Shown: one piece after another, positions 7,410-15,589 of the stretch | Position numbering within the stretch: position 1 is the stretch's first letter | Layout: every line of letters begins with the position of its first letter | NCBI RefSeq assembly: GCF_004919685.1 | Contig: NZ_SMYZ01000034.1 | Coordinates: forward strand, 1-64,000 | Direction of reading: 5' to 3' | Length of the DNA stretch: 64,000 nucleotides | From: Mesorhizobium norvegicum | GTDB taxonomy: Bacteria; Pseudomonadota; Alphaproteobacteria; Rhizobiales; Rhizobiaceae | The notes under the pieces: model-generated | Told to the model about the DNA's origin: nothing | The model's database searches: none | Seen by the model: the letters and a program-made list of their open reading frames with translations, nothing else | Translations under genes and position numbers: made by a program

Positions 7410-8846
7410 GTGAACTACGATTTCCACTATTGCATATCCCGCCGCGGGTTTCTCGCGGCAGTGGCGGGCGCTGCCGTGTCCGCTTCGCTGCGTCCCGCGC
7501 GCGCCTCGGCCGTGGACCAACGCCAGATCAAGGTTGCGCCGGGCCAGGCGCTGTTCAACGGCGTCGACGGCCAATCTACCGCTGTCTGGACCTACAACGG
7601 CACCGTCCCCGGGCCGACGCTGCGGCTGCGGCAGGGTGAGCCCGTCCGCATCACCATCGAGAACGGGTTGGACGAGGACACAACGGTCCACTGGCACGGC
7701 ATTCGCTTGCCGAACGCGATGGACGGCGTGCCCGGCCTGACCCAACCGCCCATCAAGCCGGGAACGAGCTTCGTCTACGAGTTCACGCCGCCAGATGCGG
7801 GCACCTTCTGGTACCACCCGCATGCCGACAGCCTGGTGCAACTCGGCCGCGGGCTTGCCGGCCCGCTCATCATCGAGGAGGCCGAGCCCGTCGCCGTCGA
7901 CCGCGACCTGCTCTGGCTGTTGCAAGATTGGCGACTCGCCGCCGACGGCCAGATCGCCGGCGGCTTCGGCAGCGGCATGGATGCGTCGATGTCGGGCCGA
8001 GTCGGCAACCTCGTCACCATCAACGGCACTGCGCCGGGCGATCAGAATGTGAGGGCCGGCGAGCGCGTCAGGTTGCGGCTCGCCAATGCCTCGCTGGCCC
8101 GCATGATGGCGCTTCGCTTCGAAGGCCACCGGCCGGTCGTCGTCGCGGTCGACGGCCAGCCCTGCGACCCACATCAGCCGGAGGGCGGCCGCCTGGTGCT
8201 GGCGCCAGCCATGCGCATCGATATCGTGCTCGACATGCTGGGTGACCCCGGCAGCCGTCACGCGGTGATAGACGACTTCTATGACGGCCTTGCCTATACG
8301 CTCACCAATCTCGCCTATGACAAAACGGCGCCGTTGCGCGCACATCCTCTTGATGCGCCTGTCGGCCTGCCGCGCAATCCGCTACCCGCGCCGGACCTCG
8401 CGAACGCCGTGCACCAGGAGATCGTGTTGCAGGGCGGCATGATGGGCGGCGGCAAGCTGAAGGGCGTCGGCGGCATGATGGGCATGGGAATGCCCGGCAT
8501 GAACGGGGGTGCCGCCTGGGCGATCAACGGCATGTCGATGACCGGCGACGGCCACGCCGGCATGGCACCGCAGTTCACGCTCGAACGGAGCGCCACGTGC
8601 CACCTCACGATGCGCAACGAGACCGCCTGGTGGCACCCGATGCACATCCACGGCTTTGGCATGCTGGTGCTGTCGCTCAACGGCGCGCCCGTGCCACACC
8701 GGCAATGGCAGGACACCGTGCTGCTGGCCCCCAAGGATGTGATCGAATGCGCCTTCGTCGCCGACAATCCCGGCGACTGGATGCTGCACTGCCATGTCGC
8801 CGACCATCAGATGGCCGGCCTGATGACCGTGTTCCGCGTCAAATGA
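7410..8846 (+). CDS. Multicopper oxidase, Tat-exported (CueO/CopA type)
   Basis: Periplasmic copper oxidase, probably oxidising Cu(I) to Cu(II). The 478-residue protein opens with the twin-arginine signal SRRGFLAAVAGAAVSAS. The copper-ligand motifs come in order: HWHG (about residue 94), WYHPHAD (about 134), HPMHIHG (about 410) and HCHVADHQMAG (about 461), giving type 1, 2 and 3 sites. A Met/Gly-rich insert (GGMMGGGKL, GGMMGMGMPGMNGG) at about residues 341-368 is like the Met-rich Cu(I)-binding segments of CueO/CopA proteins. The start is GTG with AAAGG 9 bp upstream. It leads the run of copper and thiol genes that follows. Confidence 0.93.
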   Translation: MNYDFHYCISRRGFLAAVAGAAVSASLRPARASAVDQRQIKVAPGQALFNGVDGQSTAVWTYNGTVPGPTLRLRQGEPVRITIENGLDEDTTVHWHGIRLPNAMDGVPGLTQPPIKPGTSFVYEFTPPDAGTFWYHPHADSLVQLGRGLAGPLIIEEAEPVAVDRDLLWLLQDWRLAADGQIAGGFGSGMDASMSGRVGNLVTINGTAPGDQNVRAGERVRLRLANASLARMMALRFEGHRPVVVAVDGQPCDPHQPEGGRLVLAPAMRIDIVLDMLGDPGSRHAVIDDFYDGLAYTLTNLAYDKTAPLRAHPLDAPVGLPRNPLPAPDLANAVHQEIVLQGGMMGGGKLKGVGGMMGMGMPGMNGGAAWAINGMSMTGDGHAGMAPQFTLERSATCHLTMRNETAWWHPMHIHGFGMLVLSLNGAPVPHRQWQDTVLLAPKDVIECAFVADNPGDWMLHCHVADHQMAGLMTVFRVK

Positions 8847-8876
8847 ACTTGAACCGCTTACCCAAAGGAGACTGAA

Positions 8877-9317
8877 ATGAAACTGACCTATCGCCTCGCC
8901 GCCATCGCCGTCCTTGTCGCAACGCCGCTGCCCGCATTCGCGGCGACGATCCAGGCGGTGATGTACAAGAACCCCAGTTGCAGCTGCTGCGAGACCTACG
9001 CGGCCTATCTTGAGCAGAACGGCTTCAAGGTCGACATCAAGCCGACCAACGATCTGTCTCAGGTCAGCGCCGGTCTCGGCGTTCCGGCCAATCTCGAAGG
9101 CTGCCATTCCGTCGTCGTCGGTGGCTACGTGGTCGACGGCTTCGTGCCGGTCGATCTGATCAAGAGGATGCTCGCCGAGCACCCCGCCATTACCGGCATC
9201 GCCATGGCCGGCATGCCGATGGGCTCGCCGGGAATGGGCGGGCAGAAAACCGAGAGCTGGAAGATTTACGCGTTCACCAAGGATGGCAAGGCACCGACCA
9301 TCTACGCGACGGAATAA
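8877..9317 (+). CDS. DUF411 exported protein, copy 1
   Basis: Protein of 146 residues with signal peptide MKLTYRLAAIAVLVATPLPA-FAA. The mature part has the DUF411 features: MYKNPSCSCCETYAAYL (a CxCC metal-type motif), EGCHSVVVGGYVVDG and HPAITGIAMAGMP. DUF411 proteins occur with copper resistance genes and are thought to be periplasmic copper-binding proteins; the precise role is not established. SD AAAGGAG lies 6-7 bp before the ATG. It follows the multicopper oxidase after 30 bp and is tandem with a close paralog. Confidence 0.88.
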   Translation: MKLTYRLAAIAVLVATPLPAFAATIQAVMYKNPSCSCCETYAAYLEQNGFKVDIKPTNDLSQVSAGLGVPANLEGCHSVVVGGYVVDGFVPVDLIKRMLAEHPAITGIAMAGMPMGSPGMGGQKTESWKIYAFTKDGKAPTIYATE

Positions 9318-9350
9318 CAGCCCGAATTCCTGCAACCAATGGAGATTTCA

Positions 9351-9791
9351 ATGAACCTGACCTACCGCCTCGCCGCCCTTTCGTTGCTGGTCGCGACGCC
9401 GATGCCCGCGTTTGCTGCAACGATCAACGCGGTGATGTACAAAAATCCGCAATGCAGCTGCTGTGAATCCTACGCCAACTACCTGGAGCACAATGGATTT
9501 AAGGTCGACATCAAGCCGGTCAACAACCTCTCGCAGATCAGCAGCGATGCCGGTGTGCCCGCCGACCTCGAGGGCTGCCACACGCTGATGGTCGACGGCT
9601 ACATCGTCGACGGCCTGGTGCCGGTCGATATCGTCAAGAAGCTGTTGACCGAACGCCCTGCAATCACCGGCATCACGCTTGCCGGCATGCCGGCGGGCGC
9701 GCCCGGAATGGGCGGCGAAAAAGACGGAACCTGGACGATCTATGCCTTCACCAAGGACGGCAAGGCGCCCACGGTCTACGCGACAGAGTGA
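9351..9791 (+). CDS. DUF411 exported protein, copy 2
   Basis: Tandem paralog of the preceding gene, the same length (146 residues) and alignable without gaps: signal MNLTYRLAALSLLVATPMPA, MYKNPQCSCCESYANYL, EGCHTLMVDGYIVDG, RPAITGITLAGMP and the shared C-terminus IYAFTKDGKAP. The ATG at 9351 is chosen over one at 9339 because GGAG lies 7 bp before it. Both copies keep every Cys, so both look functional. Confidence 0.88.
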   Translation: MNLTYRLAALSLLVATPMPAFAATINAVMYKNPQCSCCESYANYLEHNGFKVDIKPVNNLSQISSDAGVPADLEGCHTLMVDGYIVDGLVPVDIVKKLLTERPAITGITLAGMPAGAPGMGGEKDGTWTIYAFTKDGKAPTVYATE

Positions 9792-9803
9792 AAGGGCACG
9801 GCG

Positions 9804-9977
9804 ATGTTGGCCGACATGCCAGAATGCCCGGCCAGGACGTGGCTCGCCATGATGTTCCTGTCAGCCGCCGGCATGCTCTTCCTGTTGCTTCTGGTGCTCA
9901 CCATCGCGGCGCTGGCGAGATACGTGCTGACGGGCCACGGAATCACGATCGGACGAGGGGATCATGACCAGCGGTGA
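9804..9977 (+). CDS. Small single-pass membrane protein before DsbE
   Basis: A 57-codon frame starting at ATG 9804 with AAAGGG upstream. It encodes a short Cys-containing head (MLADMPECPARTW), one long hydrophobic helix (LAMMFLSAAGMLFLLLLVLT and on) and a short tail. Its end overlaps the start of the DsbE gene by 14 bp, which suggests translational coupling. It has the size and shape of CcmD-like small membrane proteins that accompany CcmG/DsbE, but I see no family signature, so that link is only a suggestion. Confidence 0.5.
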   Translation: MLADMPECPARTWLAMMFLSAAGMLFLLLLVLTIAALARYVLTGHGITIGRGDHDQR

Positions 9978-10575
9978 CATCATCCGATCCGATGCGGGAG
10001 CGCCGGTCATCCGGCGCGCCACAGGGCGACGGCTTGCGGTCTTCATGCCGGCGGCAATTTTCGCCGGCATGGCCATCCTGCTCGGCTGGGGGCTCACGCG
10101 CAACGCGTCCGATATTCCGTCGGCACTGATCGGCAAGCCGGTGCCCGAATTCAGCCTGCCGCCGGTCCAGGGCCGCACGCTCGGTTTGTCGAGTGGTGAC
10201 CTCCGGGGCGAGGTCTCGCTGGTCAACGTGTTCGCGTCCTGGTGCCTGGCCTGCCGCGAGGAGCATCCCGTGTTCATGCAATTAGCGGCAAGCGGGACGG
10301 TACCGCTGCATGGTCTCAACTACAAAGACCGGCCCCATGACGCCGAGCGATGGCTCGACACGATGGGTGATCCCTATACGCGCTCCGGCGCCGACCTGAG
10401 CGGCCGCGTCGCCATCGACTGGGGCGTCTATGGCGTGCCGGAAACCTTCGTAGTGAGCGCCGACGGCCGCATCGCCTACAAGCACATCGGCGCGGTGACG
10501 CAAGAGGCGCTTCAGAAGACGATCCTGCCGCTGGTCGAGCGGCTGCGGGCCGAGGCGAAGGAGCAGCAGCCATGA
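9964..10575 (+). CDS. DsbE/CcmG-like thiol:disulfide oxidoreductase
   Basis: Membrane-anchored periplasmic thioredoxin-fold reductase of 203 residues. An N-terminal helix (VFMPAAIFAGMAILLGWGLT) is followed by GKPVPEFSLP, the active site ASWCLACREEHPVF and the CcmG hallmark WGVYGVPETFVV with its cis-Pro. The usual CcmG centre is WCVPC or WCEPC; CLAC is unusual and may shift the redox potential. Known members keep apocytochrome c or metallochaperone Cys residues reduced. No ccmABC genes are adjacent, so here it more likely serves the copper chaperones of this cluster. It overlaps the next gene by ATGA. Confidence 0.88.
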   Translation: MTSGDIIRSDAGAPVIRRATGRRLAVFMPAAIFAGMAILLGWGLTRNASDIPSALIGKPVPEFSLPPVQGRTLGLSSGDLRGEVSLVNVFASWCLACREEHPVFMQLAASGTVPLHGLNYKDRPHDAERWLDTMGDPYTRSGADLSGRVAIDWGVYGVPETFVVSADGRIAYKHIGAVTQEALQKTILPLVERLRAEAKEQQP

Positions 10576-11099
10576 AGATGCTTGCTCTCGCCCTCCTCGG
10601 CGCGTTGCTCGCCGTGGCGCAACCCGCAGCGGCAACAGAGGCGCCGCAGAATCTTGCCGTTCTCGACACACCCGCAACGGTGCCAGAGATCAGCTTCATG
10701 GACGGCGCCGGCCAACCGAAAACGCTTGCCGACTATTCCGGCAAGGTCGTGCTGCTCAACATCTGGGCGACATGGTGCGCGCCCTGCCGCAAGGAAATGC
10801 CGACGCTCGATCGGCTGCAGGCCAAACTCGGCGGGCCGGATTTCGAGGTCGTCGCGCTGTCGATGGATCGGAAGGGGCCGGACGTCGTGAAGAAATTCTA
10901 CGCCGAGATCGGCGTCACAAACCTTGCGCTTAACATCGACACATCGGCCAAGGCCATGTTCGCGCTCGACGCGGTGGGCCTGCCGATGACGTTGGTGATC
11001 GACCGCAAAGGCAAGGAAATCGGCCGGCTCATCGGCCCGGCCGAGTGGGACGCTCACGACATGATCAACTTCATCCGCGGCCGTATCGCCGCCAACTGA
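10572..11099 (+). CDS. TlpA-family periplasmic thioredoxin, copy 1
   Basis: Exported thioredoxin-fold protein of 175 residues. The signal peptide MKMLALALLGALLAVAQPAA is followed by ADYSGKVVLLNIWATWCAPC (active site WCAPC), KEMPTLDRLQAK, the cis-Pro segment VGLPMTLVIDRKG and the C-terminal GRLIGPAEWDAHD. In rhizobia and Bradyrhizobium, TlpA reduces the copper-binding Cys pairs of SCO and the cytochrome oxidase CuA site, which fits the SCO genes downstream. It is closely related to the gene at 11586-12257 and overlaps the DsbE stop by 4 bp. Confidence 0.88.
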   Translation: MKMLALALLGALLAVAQPAAATEAPQNLAVLDTPATVPEISFMDGAGQPKTLADYSGKVVLLNIWATWCAPCRKEMPTLDRLQAKLGGPDFEVVALSMDRKGPDVVKKFYAEIGVTNLALNIDTSAKAMFALDAVGLPMTLVIDRKGKEIGRLIGPAEWDAHDMINFIRGRIAAN

Positions 11100-11112
11100 G
11101 AAAGGAAATGAC

Positions 11113-11511
11113 ATGACGACGACAGAATTGACCCAGGCCCGGCAGGCTTCACCGGGCCGCAACTTCCAATCCACTCTCCGCTCCACTCTCGGCGGGCGGC
11201 GCGGCCTGATCGCCGCCGGTGCGGCCGTTGTTGTCGCCGGCCTTGCCTTCAAGTGGTCGTGGCTGGTCGCCGCCGGTATCGCGCCGGTGCTGCTTGGCGT
11301 CCTGCCTTGCGTGGCCATGTGCGCGCTTGGCCTGTGCATGAACCGGATGATGGGTGGATCGCAATCAGCGACCCGCAGCACGGACCAAGAGACGGGCCCG
11401 CTCCAGCTTGCAGCTCCATCCGATGAACCGGGAGCCGCGAATCCCCCCGCTTCCGCCTCGTTCGGACCAGTTCGTACGGCCGATAAAGGCTGCTGCCAAA
11501 GGGCTCGGTGA
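11113..11511 (+). CDS. Small Cys-containing membrane protein of the copper cluster
   Basis: Protein of 132 residues with no family that I can name. Two adjacent hydrophobic segments (GLIAAGAAVVVAGLAFKW and LVAAGIAPVLLGVLPCVAMC) are followed by ALGLCMNRMMGG, a low-complexity Ser/Ala/Pro region and a C-terminal CCQRAR. The Cys/Met residues in and after the second helix (PCVAMCALGLCMNRMM) suggest copper contact at the membrane, by inference. It lies between two TlpA genes; SD AAAGGAAAT precedes the ATG. Confidence 0.65.
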   Translation: MTTTELTQARQASPGRNFQSTLRSTLGGRRGLIAAGAAVVVAGLAFKWSWLVAAGIAPVLLGVLPCVAMCALGLCMNRMMGGSQSATRSTDQETGPLQLAAPSDEPGAANPPASASFGPVRTADKGCCQRAR

Positions 11512-11523
11512 AGGAGAACCACC

Positions 11524-11589
11524 ATGGGTACGCAAACACCGGTCCTGCTGACGGCACCGGATCCGACCCGGATACACGAGCTAAAATGA
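11524..11589 (+). CDS. Candidate 21-residue leader ORF coupled to the second TlpA gene
   Basis: ATG 11524 has the best SD in the region (AAGGAG, 7 bp before). The frame encodes MGTQTPVLLTAPDPTRIHEL-K and stops at TGA 11587-11589, overlapping the ATG of the next TlpA gene as ATGA. That downstream ATG has no SD of its own, so translation of this short frame could set its expression by termination-reinitiation. There is no protein evidence and no known family. Confidence 0.4.
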   Translation: MGTQTPVLLTAPDPTRIHELK

Positions 11590-12257
11590 TCCCGGACGCT
11601 CCCAACGATGGCCAGGCGACCGAGCTTCGTCATCTGAAACATGCTCAAAGGCTGGTGCTTGGCCTGTCGCTCGCTCTGGCGATGATTCTTGCAGCGGCCC
11701 TATCCTATGAACTCTACCTGACATTTTCGAGCCAGGACGTAGCCGGTGCCGAGTTTGAAGCGAATGCGATAAGGTCTGCAGAAAGGTTGCAGTTATTATT
11801 CCGGGATCGCCCCGCCGACCTGCCGGACATCCAGTTCGTCGACGGCGACGGCCGCGCCCTTTCGCTACGTGATTTTCGTTGCCGTCCCGTGCTCCTCAAC
11901 ATCTGGGCGACCTGGTGCGTACCCTGCCGCAAGGAAATGCCGTCTCTCGACCGCTTGCAGGCGAAGTTCGATCCGTCACGGTTTCTTGTGCTGACGCTGT
12001 CGATCGACAATCGGGGCATTCCTGTCGTCAGGCAGTTCTACCAGGAGCTTGGGCTGAAATCGCTCGGCATCTATGCCGATCAATCGGGCGCTGCCCTGGG
12101 TCTCATCGGCGCCCCGGGCCTGCCAACGACCGTGCTTCTCAACGAACAGGGCCAGGAGATCGGGAGGAGGATCGGCCCAGCCGAATGGGACAGTCCGGCC
12201 AGCATGGATCTGCTTCGCAAACACATGCGCCTGTCAGCCGATGGGAGCGCGAAATGA
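11586..12257 (+). CDS. TlpA-family membrane-anchored thioredoxin, copy 2
   Basis: Protein of 223 residues. An N-terminal anchor (LVLGLSLALAMILAAALSYE) is followed by a linker and a thioredoxin domain with PVLLNIWATWCVPCRKEMPS (WCVPC), LDRLQAKF, APGLPTTVLLNEQ (cis-Pro) and RRIGPAEWDSPA. The domain closely matches copy 1 at 10572-11099, which points to duplication within the cluster; this copy keeps a membrane anchor where copy 1 has a signal peptide. The frame opens upstream at a GTG (11508), but ATG 11586, overlapping the 21-codon frame, is preferred. It overlaps the SCO gene by ATGA. Confidence 0.85.
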   Translation: MIPDAPNDGQATELRHLKHAQRLVLGLSLALAMILAAALSYELYLTFSSQDVAGAEFEANAIRSAERLQLLFRDRPADLPDIQFVDGDGRALSLRDFRCRPVLLNIWATWCVPCRKEMPSLDRLQAKFDPSRFLVLTLSIDNRGIPVVRQFYQELGLKSLGIYADQSGAALGLIGAPGLPTTVLLNEQGQEIGRRIGPAEWDSPASMDLLRKHMRLSADGSAK

Positions 12258-12883
12258 TCCGCCGCATCAAATGGATCTTCGCGCTTTTCGCTCTTTTGGT
12301 CGCCTTCGATATCGCCGCGCTGGCCACGCTGATGATCGTCCGGCCGCCTCCGGAGGCTGCGAAATCCTGGAAGGGCGTGTCGACCGGTACTCCGGATATA
12401 GGCGGCCCTTTCACCCTGACGGCGACGGACGGCAGGACTGTAACCGACCAGACCTATCGCGGAAAATGGCTCGCCATCTTTTTCGGCTACACATCTTGCC
12501 CCGACGCCTGCCCGACAGCCCTCAGCAACATGAGCGTGGCACTTGGGACGCTTGGGAAAGATGCAGGGAAAATCCAGCCGCTGTTCATCACCGTCGATCC
12601 CGACCGCGACACGAACCAGGTGATGTCGGCCTTCCTCGAGTCCTTCGACCACCGCATTGTCGGGCTCTCGGGCACGCGGGCACAAATCGATGCCACGGCC
12701 AAAGCCTACCGTGCGTTTTATCAGCTGCACAAAGAGCAGGGCGACAACTACGTCGTCGACCACAGCGCATATTTCTATCTCATGGACCCGGACGGCAAAT
12801 TTGCGGACGTGGTCGAGGGCACCGCGCCCGGCGAACAGATGGCCGACAAGATAGGCAAGCTGATCGCCGATCGTCCAACTTAG
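12254..12883 (+). CDS. SCO1/SenC/PrrC-family copper metallochaperone, copy 1
   Basis: Membrane-anchored periplasmic copper chaperone of 209 residues. The anchor is WIFALFALLVAFDIAALAT. The thioredoxin-like domain has GPFTLTATDGRTVTDQ, the CxxxC copper site in GYTSCPDACPTALS and the third ligand His in VVDHSAYFYLMD. Family members deliver copper to the CuA site of cytochrome oxidase or act as thiol reductases. The cox operon begins about 29 kb downstream, so the partner is not adjacent. The ATG at 12254 overlaps the TlpA stop; the long upstream extension of the frame is discarded. Confidence 0.9.
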   Translation: MIRRIKWIFALFALLVAFDIAALATLMIVRPPPEAAKSWKGVSTGTPDIGGPFTLTATDGRTVTDQTYRGKWLAIFFGYTSCPDACPTALSNMSVALGTLGKDAGKIQPLFITVDPDRDTNQVMSAFLESFDHRIVGLSGTRAQIDATAKAYRAFYQLHKEQGDNYVVDHSAYFYLMDPDGKFADVVEGTAPGEQMADKIGKLIADRPT

Positions 12884-12893
12884 GAGTGAAGCA

Positions 12894-13370
12894 GTGAGAA
12901 CCATTTACGCAGCTCTTGTGCTCGCCCTTGGCCTGCTCTGCGTCGGGAGCGCTGGTGCCGAGCCGAACCAGATCGTGGTCGAAAAGGCATGGGCACGGGC
13001 GACGCCCAAGATGGCGGTGACGGGAGGCGCCTATCTTACCGTCACAAATCGCGGACCAGGTGAAGATCGACTGCTGAATGTGACGAGTCCAGTTGCCGAA
13101 AAAATTCAGGTTCACGCCATGGCGATTGATAACGGTGTGGCCAAGATGACCCAACTTTCGGCTGTCGATCTGCACCCCGGCATCCCGGTCGTCTTCAAGA
13201 CTGGCAGCATCCACATGATGTTGCTTGGGCTGAAGCACCAACTCAAGGAGGGCGAGACCGTATCGCTCACCCTGACGTTCGAAAAAGCCGATGCAATCGA
13301 AGTGGATGCCCGGGTGCTGGGGATCGGTGCGACGGGCGATGCCGGCAGTCAAGCCGGCAACGGCAACTGA
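12894..13370 (+). CDS. pcuC: PCuAC-type periplasmic copper chaperone
   Basis: Exported Cu(I) chaperone of 158 residues. The signal peptide (MRTIYAALVLALGLLCVGSA) precedes the DUF461 domain: EKAWARATPKMAVTGGAYLT, then the conserved His/Met ligands as VHAMAIDNGVAKM and SIHMMLLGLK (the H-M...M...H-x-M pattern). Known members pass copper to SCO and then to CuA or CuB of oxidases. It is placed between two SCO genes, consistent with that hand-off. The start is GTG with AGGAG 7 bp upstream. Confidence 0.9.
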   Translation: MRTIYAALVLALGLLCVGSAGAEPNQIVVEKAWARATPKMAVTGGAYLTVTNRGPGEDRLLNVTSPVAEKIQVHAMAIDNGVAKMTQLSAVDLHPGIPVVFKTGSIHMMLLGLKHQLKEGETVSLTLTFEKADAIEVDARVLGIGATGDAGSQAGNGN

Positions 13371-13371
13371 A

Positions 13372-13983
13372 ATGTCCGGCTCGGTTCAGGCAGGTCTGCA
13401 ACCGGTCTCGATGCGGGGCCCCTGGGGCCTGATCATCGCGGTGCTCTTGCTGGCTGTTGCCGTCACCTCAGTCGTTTGGCTGCATCGGCGCCAGGGCCCA
13501 ATGGTGGGGGGGCCGTTCCAACTGGTCAATGCCGCGACCGGGCGTGAAGTCTCGGATCGGTACTTCCGCGGCAAGTGGCTGCTGATCTTCTTCGGTTACA
13601 CCCATTGTCCGGATGTCTGCCCGACAACACTCAGCAGCATCGCCGAGGCGATGAGCCAACTCGGGACGCTCGCCAAAGGTGTCCAGCCGCTCTTCATCTC
13701 GGTCGACCCGGAGCGCGACACCATGCCGGTGCTCGTCGACTACACCAACGCCTTTGATCCTCGGATACTGGGTTTGTCCGGCAGCACGGACCAGATCGCG
13801 AGTGCGGCGAAAGCCTATCGCATTTATTACGCGAAGCGCGTGATTGGCGACGACTACTTTATGGACCACACAGCAACCATCCATGTCGTCCGCCCGGATG
13901 GGTCTTACTCGTCGTCCCTCCTTTCAACCGCTGGCCCGTTGGACATTGCAAAACGTCTGCGAACACTGCTCGGCGGAACCTAG
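13372..13983 (+). CDS. SCO1/SenC-family copper metallochaperone, copy 2
   Basis: Second SCO protein, 203 residues. Membrane anchor GLIIAVLLLAVAVTSVVWLH; GPFQLVNAATGREVSDRYF; CxxxC in GYTHCPDVCPTTLS; distal His in FMDHTATIHVVRP. It is similar in length and order to the copy at 12254-12883 but distinct in sequence, so the duplication is older than that of the DUF411 pair. ATG 13372 follows the PCuAC stop by 1 bp; the frame running upstream inside PCuAC is rejected. Confidence 0.88.
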   Translation: MSGSVQAGLQPVSMRGPWGLIIAVLLLAVAVTSVVWLHRRQGPMVGGPFQLVNAATGREVSDRYFRGKWLLIFFGYTHCPDVCPTTLSSIAEAMSQLGTLAKGVQPLFISVDPERDTMPVLVDYTNAFDPRILGLSGSTDQIASAAKAYRIYYAKRVIGDDYFMDHTATIHVVRPDGSYSSSLLSTAGPLDIAKRLRTLLGGT

Positions 13984-14026
13984 GAATATCGGACATGCAC
14001 CAATCTTCTTACAGGGAGGAACACAT

Positions 14027-14803
14027 ATGATCGCACATCGATATCGCAGGCTGGCACGCACTCTCCTGCTTGCCGCCCTGGCAGGATGGTTCCTGCTCAA
14101 TCCAGGCTTTCAGGGTTCACAGCGATCGGCGCTGGCCGCTGGCGAAATGTCCCAGGACCAGTTCGACCAGAAGATACACGACTATATCCTGGCGCATCCC
14201 GAGGTTCTCATGCAGGCACTGCAAAGCCTGGACCAGCGTCAGCGTGAAGCAGAGGCGGCCCAGGCAAAGCAGGTGCTGGCGTCGCGCGCCGACGACATCT
14301 TCCGCGACAAGCAAAGCCCCGTCGGCGGCAACGCGCAGGGCGACGTCACCCTGGTCGAATTCTTCGACTACAATTGCCCCTATTGCCGGCAGATGGCGCC
14401 GATCATGGAACAGGCCGCAGCCGACGATCCGCAGCTCAAAATCGTCTACAAGGAATTTCCCATTCTCGGTCCGGATTCCCTGTTCGCGGCCAAGGCGGCG
14501 CTGGCGGCGCAACTTCAAGGCAGGTATGGCGCTTTTCACAAGGCGCTAATCGGTGCACGGACCAGGGTGACCGAGGCGGCCGTACTCAGGATCGCCGGCG
14601 AGGCCGGGCTCGACGTCGAGCGCATGAAGACCGACATGCAGCAGCCCGACATCCAGACATTGATCGACCGCAACACGGAGCTGGCCCAGGCGCTGAGGAT
14701 CACCGGTACGCCGGGCTTCGTCGTCGGCGATCAGATTTTTCCGGGTGCTACCGATCTTGAGACGATGAAGAAACTGATCCGGCAGGCAAGGGCTGCCAAA
14801 TGA
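14027..14803 (+). CDS. DsbA-family disulfide oxidoreductase (ScsC-like)
   Basis: Exported thioredoxin-fold protein of 258 residues. A signal or anchor (RTLLLAALAGWFLLNPGF) precedes a Gln-rich helical N-terminal region (residues about 40-95: MSQDQFDQKIHDYI, QALQSLDQRQREAEAAQAKQ) and a DsbA domain with VEFFDYNCPYCRQMAPIMEQ (CPYC), then TGTPGFVVGDQIFPG (cis-Pro). The helical N-terminus with a DsbA fold resembles ScsC/BdbD-type proteins, which link disulfide chemistry to copper tolerance. SD GGGAGGA is 6 bp before ATG 14027. CcdA, its likely electron source, is next. Confidence 0.88.
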   Translation: MIAHRYRRLARTLLLAALAGWFLLNPGFQGSQRSALAAGEMSQDQFDQKIHDYILAHPEVLMQALQSLDQRQREAEAAQAKQVLASRADDIFRDKQSPVGGNAQGDVTLVEFFDYNCPYCRQMAPIMEQAAADDPQLKIVYKEFPILGPDSLFAAKAALAAQLQGRYGAFHKALIGARTRVTEAAVLRIAGEAGLDVERMKTDMQQPDIQTLIDRNTELAQALRITGTPGFVVGDQIFPGATDLETMKKLIRQARAAK

Positions 14804-14826
14804 CACGACGGTCGAGGCGCTGAGCG

Positions 14827-15567
14827 ATGCCCGCGATATCCAACATCAGCGTTCTTGCCGCCTTTGCGGCGGGCATCGTCTCGTTTCTTTCGCCGTGCGT
14901 GCTACCGCTGGTGCCGGGCTACGTTTCGTATGTGGCCGGCAGGACGCCAATGAACGGTCCGCCCGATCGCACAACCGTAGCTCGCTTGTCGACCGTCGGT
15001 CTGAGCCTGTGTTTCGTGCTCGGATTTTCGACCGTCTTCATCGTGCTGGGGGCGAGCGCCACAGCGTTGGGGCGGTTGCTGCTGAGCTACCGTGTCGAAC
15101 TTAACCTTATCGGCGGTGCCATCGTCATCCTGTTCGGCGTCTTCTTGATCGGGCTCGTCCGCCCGGGTTGGATGATGCGCGAAGCGCGGATTCACGCCGA
15201 CATCCCCGGCGGCAAGGCGGCATCTGCCTACCTCCTCGGCGTTGCCTTCGCCTTCGGCTGGACACCCTGCATTGGCCCGATCCTCGGCGCCATTCTAACC
15301 GTCGGCGCAGCAACGGCGACGGTCGCCGAGGGTGCGGCACTGCTCACCATCTACTCGCTCGGCCTGGGCGTCCCGTTCCTGCTTACCGCCTTGTTCACCG
15401 ACCACCTGACCAGGCGGCTGAAGGCGATGCGCCAAGCGGGCCGGGTACTGCAGCCCGCCGCGGGCGCGATCATGATCGCCATGGGGCTCGCCATGATCAC
15501 CGGGCAGATGTCGACATTCTCGTTCTGGCTACTCGAACAGTTCCCAATATTCACGCGCATCGGCTGA
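14827..15567 (+). CDS. ccdA: CcdA-type transmembrane electron carrier
   Basis: Inner-membrane protein of 246 residues with six hydrophobic segments, moving reducing equivalents from cytoplasmic thioredoxin to periplasmic thioredoxin-fold proteins. The conserved Cys motifs are FLSPCVLPLVPGYVSYVAG near the start and FGWTPCIGPILGAIL in the middle. It follows the DsbA-like gene by 23 bp and is the probable reductant source for the DsbE, TlpA and SCO proteins of this cluster. Confidence 0.92.
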   Translation: MPAISNISVLAAFAAGIVSFLSPCVLPLVPGYVSYVAGRTPMNGPPDRTTVARLSTVGLSLCFVLGFSTVFIVLGASATALGRLLLSYRVELNLIGGAIVILFGVFLIGLVRPGWMMREARIHADIPGGKAASAYLLGVAFAFGWTPCIGPILGAILTVGAATATVAEGAALLTIYSLGLGVPFLLTALFTDHLTRRLKAMRQAGRVLQPAAGAIMIAMGLAMITGQMSTFSFWLLEQFPIFTRIG

Positions 15568-15589
15568 AGGCCGGGAAAGGGATTCGAAA

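Noticed and set aside
7200..8345. 381-codon minus-strand frame opposite the multicopper oxidase
   Set aside because: Shadow of the oxidase gene; no SD, no motif.
11879..12253. N-terminal extension of the first SCO protein
   Set aside because: It overlaps the TlpA gene in another frame; the ATG at 12254 starts a proper membrane anchor.
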